The position numbers were made by a program, and so were the translations under genes. A DNA stretch of 63,313 bases. Origin: Melioribacteraceae bacterium. GTDB taxonomy: Bacteria > Bacteroidota > Ignavibacteria > Ignavibacteriales > Melioribacteraceae. Numbering within the stretch: the stretch's first letter is position 1; every line of letters starts with the position of its first letter. Below, piece by piece: positions 56,779 through 63,313 of this stretch. Location: positions 1 through 63,313 of the forward strand of contig JAKIUC010000021.1 in the NCBI GenBank assembly GCA_021647785.1, read 5' to 3'. The notes under the pieces are model-generated. The model ran no database searches, was not told where the DNA came from, and saw only the letters and a list, made by a program, of their open reading frames with translations.

Positions 56779-57465
56779 AGCCTATCCTTAATAATTTATC
56801 TACTTGGTTTTACATATTTATAATTTTAGTTTTTTACCATCGGTAATAATTGAATAATTATTATTTCTCTATTCAAACCTATTTGCACAATTTCAATATT
56901 ACACCTAATATTATGTATGTATGTTTTTCCACTCAAGTTGCAGTAGGTTCTGTTGTGTAACTTGAGCAACCTGCCATAGATATTAAATTAGGACTATATT
57001 CAACTTAGGTATAATTCTTTTTAACATAGTTTTCTCATGTGTAAAACTTGATAATAAACCAATAAAACTCTTTTCTGTTTTGTGATAAATTGTTTAATAA
57101 ACATATTATTTTTAGTTGGTTTCGGGTCTTTTTAATATTTGGGGTGCTGCTTTTCAAATTACCTCTATTTTATCATCTCTTTTTGTTGAGAGAAATGTAT
57201 CTGTTTTTTCGTTTAATATCAAGGAATATTTATTATAATAATATTAGTTTATTTTATATTAGTTAATACTTAAAAAGTTCTTGGCAAATAAATTCTTGTA
57301 AAGTATATACCAACAACATTCAATTCTAAACTTCTTACTCCTTAGGAGGGACAGACATTTCATTGTCCGTATAAATATATTTTCCCCTATTAAGTTATCA
57401 TTCTCTTTTATTAGTCTTGGAAGTTTACTACATTTATACCTTAAAATTAATATAAAGTTTTTACG
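56779..57465. other. Divergent intergenic region before the sigma-factor gene
   Basis: This 687-bp region lies between the minus-strand T9SS protein and the plus-strand sigma factor and should hold both promoters. It contains a perfect CTCAAGTT/AACTTGAG inverted repeat (56932-56966) and a GGACA/TGTCC hairpin (57349-57368). No open frame is convincing. The sigma factor probably regulates its own promoter here, but I could not identify the site. Confidence 0.6.
56932..56966. promoter_or_regulatory. Inverted repeat CTCAAGTT/AACTTGAG
   Basis: Two perfect 8-bp arms 19 bp apart, about 155 bp before the T9SS gene start and 500 bp before the sigma gene. It could be an operator or a transcript hairpin. 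Its role is not known. Confidence 0.45.
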
Positions 57466-58011
57466 TTGAGCAACTACAAAGAACTAACAGACATAGAGAT
57501 TTTTGAAAAAATTGTAAAGTACGATTCAAAAGCTTTGGAAGAACTTTATTTAAGATACTCGCCTATTCTTTATTCCCTAATTAAAAAAATTGTTACCGAT
57601 ATTAAAACCTCCGAAGAAATCTTGCTGAATGTTTTTACAACAGTGTGGGAAAAAATTGATTTATTTAGTTTTAAAACCGGCAATGTTTACACATGGTTAA
57701 TTACTCTTACACGTAATATGGCTGTTGATTATAAGCAAAACAATGGTAAAGCAAAAGACTTTTACATAGTTCCATTTTTAGATAGTAATATTGATTCTCT
57801 CTCTCTCGATTCTGCAATGAAGGTTAAACCGGAAATCTCTGAGGCTTTAGATAATTTAACAGAAGCTCAAAAATATGTTTTGCTCCTCTCCTTTTACGAG
57901 GGATTAACATTAGACCAAATTGCAGAGAAATTAAATATACCCGTATCTACAGTGCGTGCAAAGGTAACAGCAGCACTTAATAAATTAAAAGAAAATCTAC
58001 TCGGTGGTTAG
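57466..58011 (+). CDS. ECF-type RNA polymerase sigma factor (TTG start)
   Basis: A 181-residue sigma-70 family factor with region 2 (about 15-85, RYSPILYSLIKKIVTDIKTS, ILLNVFTTVWEKIDLFSF) and region 4 (about 120-175, LTEAQKYVLLLSFYEGLTLD, QIAEKLNIPVSTVRAKV). It lacks regions 1 and 3, as ECF factors do, and resembles the SigK type. The frame opens after TAA at 57448 and the only plausible start is TTG 57466, which should keep translation low. The anti-sigma gene starts 3 bp after its stop, so both are one operon and the factor is likely held inactive until a signal releases it. Confidence 0.92.
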   Translation: MSNYKELTDIEIFEKIVKYDSKALEELYLRYSPILYSLIKKIVTDIKTSEEILLNVFTTVWEKIDLFSFKTGNVYTWLITLTRNMAVDYKQNNGKAKDFYIVPFLDSNIDSLSLDSAMKVKPEISEALDNLTEAQKYVLLLSFYEGLTLDQIAEKLNIPVSTVRAKVTAALNKLKENLLGG

Positions 58012-58013
58012 TA

Positions 58014-59048
58014 ATGGCAAATGATGCAATAAAAGAAATGATTAGTGCCTTTGCTCTTGGCTGCATGGATAGAAAGAATTACAAACAATTCAAAAATTAT
58101 GTACAGGGCGGCGGCGAACTTCCTGATGGAGAACTTGGTGATTCGCAAAATATTATCTCTCTTATTCCTACTATTTTAGATATTGATAACCCAAGAGAAG
58201 AACTGAAAAATGAACTTGGAAATAGACTAATTGAAATTCAAAAAAATATAAAAAATAGAGTTGTTGAAGACAGACGAGAAACCAGAATTGAATTTGAAGA
58301 TGAGTTTTTAGAGCGTAGTTCCTCTACTAAAAATTTTGATGTTGGTGAAAAAAGAGGAGATTTTTCGCAACAATCGCAAAGAGTTAATAAAACCCCAATA
58401 CCGCCAACTCGGATAAAAGAGAAGGGAACAAGCAGCACCACTTCTATTCAAACAAGTGAAATATCCAAACCGAGTTCACTAAATATAATATTACTTTGGA
58501 TTTTTTCTTCACTTCTTTTAATTGCCATTGTGGTTTTATCTTATTTATCTTTTAATAAAACAAGTGCCTTAGAAGAAGTAAATAATAAATTGCAAAGACA
58601 AATTGTAAAACTAAGAACAGACCTTTCACGAACAAATAATTTTATAAATGAAAACAAAGAGTTTGTAGAATTTTTTAATAACCCTAATATTAATATAATT
58701 CAATTGAAGGGACTTGAAAAAACATCTAAAGAGAGTGGCAGATTGTTAATTTCATTTGATGCTGGCGAAGGACTTCTGCAACTACAAAATATGCCTCGCA
58801 TAAGTTCCGAAAAAGTTTATCAACTTTGGTTAGTAAGTAAAACTGGTACTTTTTCGTTAGGAGCATTTGAAATAACACCAGATAAAAAGTATATAAAATT
58901 TTCTGAAATACCTTTTGTAATGAAAGAGGATATCCAGCTTTTTAGAATTTCACAAGAGATGAGGGGTGAATCAGAAATGCCAAATGGAAGAACTATACTA
59001 TTTGGTTCTCTTAGCGAAGATAAACCGAACACAAAAAGAAGAAGATAG
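58014..59048 (+). CDS. RskA-type transmembrane anti-sigma factor
   Basis: A 344-residue protein. The cytoplasmic N-terminal part (1-80, MISAFALGCMDRKNYKQFKN) resembles the anti-sigma domain of RskA-like proteins without a zinc motif. Residues 153-177 form one helix (IILLWIFSSLLLIAIVVLSY). A short coiled coil (about 182-220) precedes the periplasmic RskA domain (240-340, SEKVYQLWLVSKTGTFSLG, PNGRTILFGSL). It binds the sigma factor from the preceding gene at the membrane. Its stop is six bases from the stop of the convergent hemerythrin gene. Confidence 0.9.
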   Translation: MANDAIKEMISAFALGCMDRKNYKQFKNYVQGGGELPDGELGDSQNIISLIPTILDIDNPREELKNELGNRLIEIQKNIKNRVVEDRRETRIEFEDEFLERSSSTKNFDVGEKRGDFSQQSQRVNKTPIPPTRIKEKGTSSTTSIQTSEISKPSSLNIILLWIFSSLLLIAIVVLSYLSFNKTSALEEVNNKLQRQIVKLRTDLSRTNNFINENKEFVEFFNNPNINIIQLKGLEKTSKESGRLLISFDAGEGLLQLQNMPRISSEKVYQLWLVSKTGTFSLGAFEITPDKKYIKFSEIPFVMKEDIQLFRISQEMRGESEMPNGRTILFGSLSEDKPNTKRRR

Positions 59049-59054
59049 CACTTG

Positions 59055-59462
59055 TTATCTTAACCCACCTTGGTTAAAACATTCAATGTATTTATGGTCT
59101 GTTCCTTTAATATGGGCATCTAGCCAAATTTTCAAAAAGTTACTCACTTCATCTTCTTCAACGCTAACTCCCACTCTACTTTTAGAGCTTAAGTCCAATA
59201 TTTTTGCGGTGAGAATTTTGTGTTCACGTTTGTGTTCCTCTGTTTCTTTATAATTGAATTGAATAAAGTATCTCTCCTCAGTGCTAAAATGTACCGCAGC
59301 ATATTCAACAAGCCCATCAAGTAATTTTCTGAGTGCACTTTCAGATTTCCCATTTTGAACAGCCTTTTGATATTCGTTAGCATATTCAAAAATTCTTTGG
59401 TGTTGACGATCAATTAAATACACATTCACACTATAACTATCATCCCATTCAATTAAGTCCAT
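59055..59462 (-). CDS. Bacteriohemerythrin
   Basis: A 135-residue four-helix-bundle protein with a di-iron O2-binding site. All seven ligands are present: His21, His58, Glu62, His77, His81, His117 and Asp122 (for example DRQHQRIFE, HFSTEE, EEHKREH, DAHIKGTD). It binds oxygen reversibly and may store, carry or sense it. The frame starts at a GTG (59474), but ATG 59462 has GGAAGGA just upstream. It is 23 bp downstream of a PAS kinase in the same direction, so it could supply or report oxygen in that pathway. It is the last gene of the minus-strand block. Confidence 0.95.
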   Translation of the reverse strand: MDLIEWDDSYSVNVYLIDRQHQRIFEYANEYQKAVQNGKSESALRKLLDGLVEYAAVHFSTEERYFIQFNYKETEEHKREHKILTAKILDLSSKSRVGVSVEEDEVSNFLKIWLDAHIKGTDHKYIECFNQGGLR

Positions 59463-59485
59463 TTTTCCTTCCACAATAATCTCAT

Positions 59486-61306
59486 TTATTTTATTTCAAT
59501 TGGAAAAGTTAAATTTATTTCTGTTCCAATCTTTTTCTCACTTTTAATACTCATTTCACCATTCATTAGCTTTGTATATTCGCAGGCAATTGTTAGCCCA
59601 AGTCCAGCACCTTCATAATTTCTTGAATGCCCATCTAATTCTTCTTGCACAAATGGTTCTAATAACTGGAAAATAATTTTTTCATTTATTCCAAGACCAG
59701 TATCTGCAATTTTAATAATAATATGGTCTTCCATTTTTTTCGATGAAATTTTAATATTTCCTTTATCGGTATATTTAATTGCATTTTCAACAAGATTTAA
59801 AATAATTTTTTCAAATTTTACCCAGTCAACTAAGCATAAATATTCTTCTTCGTCCAAATCGAGTTCAAACTCCAAACCTCTTTTCTTTGCATCCTCAAGT
59901 TTTTTGTTGTACACAGCATTTAAAATTTGATTGCAATTAATCGAAACCGTTTCAAGATTCACTTCTCCAGCCTCAATTTCTGATACTTCAATAATATTTT
60001 CAAATAAATTTACAACCCTATTTAATACATGTTTTAAAGAATCTGTTATTTCAATTACGGTTTCATAATCTTCTTCCTCTATACTTTCAACCATAATATC
60101 GGAGTAACCCATAATTTCAGTAAATGGTGTTCTTATTTCATGCGACATATTTTGCAAAAAAGTAGTTTTAAGTCTATTTAGTTGCATCTCTTTTTTATAA
60201 AGTTCTTTTAACTGCTTTTTCTTTTTCTTTTCGTTTGTAATATCTTTAAGACTTACAATGTAAAGCAACTCGCTTCCATTTGTTTTTTCTATTGAAGTAA
60301 TTTTACCAGAATAATGACTATCGCTTGCTTTAAATTCAAATTCATACACTCCCCCTAACTCAACTTTCAATTTAGAAATTGCTTCCTCTATTTCACTAGT
60401 AAGTGATTTGGGTAGAAAATCTTCATAGTTTTTATGATAACAGTAATCTTTATCAATGTTAAATATTTTTAAAAAATTATCATTTGCATTTTCAAAACAG
60501 ATAAAATTGTTGGACTGTTTTAGAATAATAAGTAAATCAGAAATATTATTAATTATTGATTTTAATCTTTTTTCAGATTTCTTAATTGTCTCATTTTTTA
60601 ATATATAGGATGAAATATCATGAACGGTAAGTACAAAATTTAAAGTTTTTCCTTCGTCATTATGGATTGGATTCAGTTTTAGTTCAAAATAAAGTGGTTG
60701 CTCTTTATTGAATGAGAGGGAAATAGTTTCGTTCCACTGCTCTCCAGATTCAATTGAAGAAATTAGGTTTTCCAATTGATTAGGTTTTAAATAAGGTAAA
60801 AAGAGAGATGATATATGACTATTATAGATTTTATCTAGCTCACAACTAAATATTTTTTCAAACGAATTTGTAACAAATGAGATTATTCCTCTATTATCAA
60901 ATATAATAACTGGAATTTTTCCATATTCCAAAGCAAAATGTAGATTGCTAATTTTGTCTTCTATATATTTTTCTTCTTCTTGTGCATTAAAAACAATTAC
61001 AAAATAGGGGGAATTAAATAGGATAACTTTTTCAATTTCAATTTGAAAGTTAAATATTTGCTCCTCTGTTTCATAAATAAATGAATTGGAGAATTCCGTT
61101 ATTTCACTTTCGGATAGTTTAACTGTTATACTATGAAAATCTGGTAATATTTTTAGTTTGTTAAGGTTATCGTCTTTATTAAGGTGAAATATTTCAGTAA
61201 ACGTTTGATTACTATATTTAATGTTTCCTACAATATCAACAATAAGCCATGCTTTTTTATTGGTAAATTCAATTTTATCAGAAAACTGATTTCTAGATTC
61301 TATCAT
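59486..61306 (-). CDS. Soluble PAS-domain histidine kinase
   Basis: A 606-residue kinase without membrane helices. Three PAS-like regions occupy about 10-120, 125-240 and 250-370. The linker KKKKQLKELYKKEMQLNRLK leads to HisKA with MSHEIRTPFTE (His about 387), then HATPase (490-605, LVENAIKYTDKGNIKISSK, GAGLGLTIACEYTKLM). All boxes of an active kinase are present. PAS cofactors cannot be told from the sequence alone. It lies between an unknown protein (13 bp upstream) and bacteriohemerythrin, and two receiver proteins are further upstream in the same direction, so it is the likely phosphate source for them. Confidence 0.92.
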   Translation of the reverse strand: MIESRNQFSDKIEFTNKKAWLIVDIVGNIKYSNQTFTEIFHLNKDDNLNKLKILPDFHSITVKLSESEITEFSNSFIYETEEQIFNFQIEIEKVILFNSPYFVIVFNAQEEEKYIEDKISNLHFALEYGKIPVIIFDNRGIISFVTNSFEKIFSCELDKIYNSHISSLFLPYLKPNQLENLISSIESGEQWNETISLSFNKEQPLYFELKLNPIHNDEGKTLNFVLTVHDISSYILKNETIKKSEKRLKSIINNISDLLIILKQSNNFICFENANDNFLKIFNIDKDYCYHKNYEDFLPKSLTSEIEEAISKLKVELGGVYEFEFKASDSHYSGKITSIEKTNGSELLYIVSLKDITNEKKKKKQLKELYKKEMQLNRLKTTFLQNMSHEIRTPFTEIMGYSDIMVESIEEEDYETVIEITDSLKHVLNRVVNLFENIIEVSEIEAGEVNLETVSINCNQILNAVYNKKLEDAKKRGLEFELDLDEEEYLCLVDWVKFEKIILNLVENAIKYTDKGNIKISSKKMEDHIIIKIADTGLGINEKIIFQLLEPFVQEELDGHSRNYEGAGLGLTIACEYTKLMNGEMSIKSEKKIGTEINLTFPIEIK

Positions 61307-61318
61307 TAACTTATATTC

Positions 61319-61975
61319 CTAGGTCAAACTAAATGGTTTAATTTTTTGTAATGAAATTTCAGTTGAAACATTGTGAAACTTAGCAACCAAAGAACCTACT
61401 CTCATATTGGTTTGTTTCTCAATAAATTGTAATAACGTACTATTAAGGTATTCAAAATCATTTTGTAACAACGAGTACATCCCTTCTAGCAAGGTCTCTA
61501 TTAATTCATAATTATATATGTTAAGCTCATTATTTAAATTAAGGGTGGCAAACCTAGCAAACAATTGCTCTAATCCCCTTAGCTCTTTTTGAAGTGGGAG
61601 TTTCTGTGAACTCTTTCCAATAGAGATTTTAAATGTAGCTGAAACATTTTTTTCTTGTAAATTTTGAACTACATCTTTAGAGATTTTATAAACTAAGGAA
61701 TTTATTGTTCCTAATGTTTCTAAATCGAAGCTAACTTCAAAGCTAAATCCATGGTAGTTAAACTCTAGATTTATTTTACCTTCATTTGATTGATGGTACT
61801 CTTTTAACAGCCAATTTGCACGAGACAAATATTTTGATGCAGGCGAAAAAGAGATAGAATCGTTTATATCAAAAGAAGACCCTGCATATAGGTTTCCTTT
61901 ATAGCTACCGTATTTACGACGCTTCGATTTACTAAAATCATTTTCAAACGATATGTTTCCTATGCGTTCTAACAT
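61319..61975 (-). CDS. Protein of unknown function in the signalling block
   Basis: A 218-residue cytoplasmic protein with no signal peptide or membrane segment. I recognise no family. The first 40 residues are Ser/Lys-rich (NDFSKSKRRKYGSYKGNLYA). The middle is beta-type (GKINLEFNYHGFSFEVSFDL, NVSATFKISIG). The C-terminal half is helical (LRGLEQLFARFATLNLNNEL, LIETLLEGMYSLLQNDFEYL). The frame opens at a GTG (62005), which lies within a hairpin; ATG 61975 is preferred. It ends 13 bp before the PAS kinase, so it is almost certainly co-transcribed with it and may be an effector or a kinase regulator. Confidence 0.65.
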   Translation of the reverse strand: MLERIGNISFENDFSKSKRRKYGSYKGNLYAGSSFDINDSISFSPASKYLSRANWLLKEYHQSNEGKINLEFNYHGFSFEVSFDLETLGTINSLVYKISKDVVQNLQEKNVSATFKISIGKSSQKLPLQKELRGLEQLFARFATLNLNNELNIYNYELIETLLEGMYSLLQNDFEYLNSTLLQFIEKQTNMRVGSLVAKFHNVSTEISLQKIKPFSLT

Positions 61976-61984
61976 AATATATAC

Positions 61985-62083
61985 ACAACCAAAATTGGTT
62001 TTCACATTGGGAAACCGATTTGGTTGTTATATGCCGACAAAGTTTAATTTTATTTTTCTAAAAGCATTTAATTGTCGGTATAA
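61985..62083. promoter_or_regulatory. Two consecutive hairpins before the unknown gene
   Basis: The arms ACAACCAAAATTGGTTTTC (61985-62003) and GGAAACCGATTTGGTTGT (62009-62026) pair with one bulge. Directly adjacent, TTATATGCCGACAA (62027-62040) pairs with TTGTCGGTATAA (62072-62083). On the minus strand they form the leader of the unknown gene and the kinase. They could be an attenuator, an operator pair or a small repeat. Confidence 0.6.
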
Positions 62084-62157
62084 CTCCACGCTATACTATC
62101 GCAAATTTTTATAAATATTTTAGTTTGTAAATGGGATTTAAATAAAACAACTATGGT

Positions 62158-62820
62158 TTAATTTAACTTAATCATTTTTGTATCAGAGGCATAATCTTCT
62201 GTGGTAGGATCTTTTAATTTTGATAAATCACCTGCTAAATCACTAATCCTTTTAATGGATTCTTCAATCAAATCAAAATCTTCTTCGTAGTTGTTATCAC
62301 TTTTTTCTAAAATTTCTGCTCTTAGTTCTGCAACAAATAATTTAAGACTTCCTAAGGGATTGTTTAAATTGTGTCCAATAGTTGCAGCCATATGCAAAAG
62401 TGCTTTTTCGCGTTCAGAATGTTTTAACTCGGCTTGTAAATTATAAATTCTAACTCCAGATCTGATTCTAGCTAGTAATTCTTGGTTCTCGGTTGGCTTC
62501 AATAAAAAGTCATCTGCACCTACATCCAAGCCCTTAACTCTATCTTTAACAGCGGAGCGTGCTGTAAGCATAATGTAATATATAGATTTATATTTCTCAT
62601 TCTTTTTAATTATATTGCAAAGTTCAAGACCATCCATTTGGGGCATCGTCCAATCAGCAATAATTACTTTGGGGTTATACTCTCTTAATTTTTCTAGAGC
62701 TTCTACACCATTACTTACTGCGGCTACTTCGTAATTATCTTTTGATAATAATTTTCCAAGAATAAATCTTGTATCTGGTTCGTCCTCTACAATTAAAATT
62801 TTCTCTTTTATCTCTTCCAT
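62158..62820 (-). CDS. Receiver-DHp protein without an ATPase domain
   Basis: A 220-residue protein. The REC domain (1-125) is complete: Glu12-Asp13, phospho-Asp56 in IIADWTMPQMDG, Thr86 and Lys108. A coiled linker leads to a DHp-like helical hairpin (about 135-205) with HMAATIGHNLNNPLGSLKLF, where His150 stands at the phospho-accepting position. No HATPase follows; the protein simply ends. It could pass phosphate between its Asp and its His, like a phosphorelay hub, or pair with the DHp of the neighbouring kinase. The frame opens at 62865, but ATG 62820 matches the normal REC start. Confidence 0.85.
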   Translation of the reverse strand: MEEIKEKILIVEDEPDTRFILGKLLSKDNYEVAAVSNGVEALEKLREYNPKVIIADWTMPQMDGLELCNIIKKNEKYKSIYYIMLTARSAVKDRVKGLDVGADDFLLKPTENQELLARIRSGVRIYNLQAELKHSEREKALLHMAATIGHNLNNPLGSLKLFVAELRAEILEKSDNNYEEDFDLIEESIKRISDLAGDLSKLKDPTTEDYASDTKMIKLN

Positions 62821-62904
62821 AATATACTTTCTAGAATGATAAGAATACAATTTGAACCTATCCAAAACAAATTACAAAACATTAATAGTGGTTTTGCAGA
62901 GATT

Positions 62905-63294
62905 CTATTCCATCATTGATTCAATTTTACTAATAAATATCTTTATATCACTAATCGGTTTAATAATATAAGCATCTGCAAGACTCTCATCAAATAAATG
63001 TTTTGATTGTGAATCTACTGCATGTGCTGTAACCAATACTATTGGAATTTTTTTTAATCTTTCATTTTTTTTAACTAACTGCGATAGATTTATTCCATTT
63101 ACTTTTTTTCCATCATAGTAAGTGTTTTTCAAACTCAAATCCATAATAATTAAATCATAGTTTTGAGAATTTAACTTTTGAAAAAAAACATCTCCATCTT
63201 CTAATAAGTCGGCAGCATAACCAACTTTCTTAAAAACAAATGAGTAGAACTCTTTTAAGAAGAGGTCGTCTTCCATTATAATAATATTTTTCAT
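62905..63294 (-). CDS. Single-domain response regulator
   Basis: A 129-residue CheY-like receiver with Asp9-Asp10, phospho-Asp52 in LIIMDLSLKNT, Thr in VLVTAHAV and Lys in YIIKPISD. It has no output domain, so it acts through protein contact or as a phosphate shuttle. A short insert, YYDGKKVNG, follows the phosphorylation site. It is 84 bp upstream of the REC-DHp gene and is the first complete gene of the block in this window. Further members may lie beyond the right edge. Confidence 0.93.
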   Translation of the reverse strand: MKNIIIMEDDLFLKEFYSFVFKKVGYAADLLEDGDVFFQKLNSQNYDLIIMDLSLKNTYYDGKKVNGINLSQLVKKNERLKKIPIVLVTAHAVDSQSKHLFDESLADAYIIKPISDIKIFISKIESMME

Positions 63295-63313
63295 GTGCTT
63301 ATTATTTCCTAAA

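Overview
This window comes from an AT-rich bacterium of the Bacteroidota/Chlorobi group, most likely an Ignavibacteria-type organism. The best evidence is the secreted protein at 53950-56778. It ends in a type IX secretion (T9SS) C-terminal domain of the NYPNPFNPST kind, which is very common in Ignavibacteria. Lamin-tail-domain surface proteins, a GxxExxY gene, an S9 (DPP IV-like) peptidase and large multi-PAS kinases fit the same group. This placement is an inference. No rRNA or tRNA was found to confirm it.

Layout. (1) 1-2017: 5' part of a large secreted protein that runs off the left edge. (2) 2688-7955, minus strand: housekeeping genes (thioredoxin, enoyl-ACP-reductase-like SDR, DnaE, dUTPase), then a GxxExxY gene between short direct repeats. 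(3) 8608-15812, minus strand: surface-polysaccharide genes (flippase, two GT2 enzymes, one intact and one degenerate sugar-1-phosphate transferase), interrupted by a thioesterase and accA. (4) 15813-17301: a MITE-like repeat and a decayed IS110-family transposase. (5) 17302-24590: an orphan RND efflux permease, SppA and a secreted S9 peptidase, separated by palindromic repeats. (6) 24759-35645, minus strand: four large sensor kinases in a row with no DNA-binding regulator. (7) 35646-42831: a 195-bp nested inverted-repeat element, purU, a GT39/GtrA pair, a HEPN/MNT pair, enolase, a lipoprotein and a small beta-barrel protein. (8) 43054-56778: an AddB-like nuclease, a second copy of the MITE-like repeat, a roughly 1.8-kilo-residue lamin-tail-repeat surface protein, an FKBP lipoprotein, a YitT-family protein and the T9SS cargo protein. 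(9) 57466-63294: an ECF sigma factor with its RskA-type anti-sigma factor, convergent with a minus-strand signalling block (bacteriohemerythrin, PAS kinase, unknown protein, REC-DHp protein, response regulator).

The most unusual material falls into two groups. The first is a set of short hairpin repeats whose stems change in a compensatory way. They occur between genes and also appear to be inserted inside the IS110 transposase reading frame. The second is a set of signalling or glycan proteins that lost a defined domain: a kinase without its beta-propeller, a sugar transferase without its catalytic core, and a receiver-DHp protein without an ATPase domain. The hemerythrin/kinase/REC-DHp block next to a sigma/anti-sigma pair is the best candidate for an undescribed signalling module.

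Several genes need start corrections that the sequence supports (thioredoxin neighbour SDR, dut, accA, purU, eno, hemerythrin, the REC kinase). At least four genes appear to use TTG starts.
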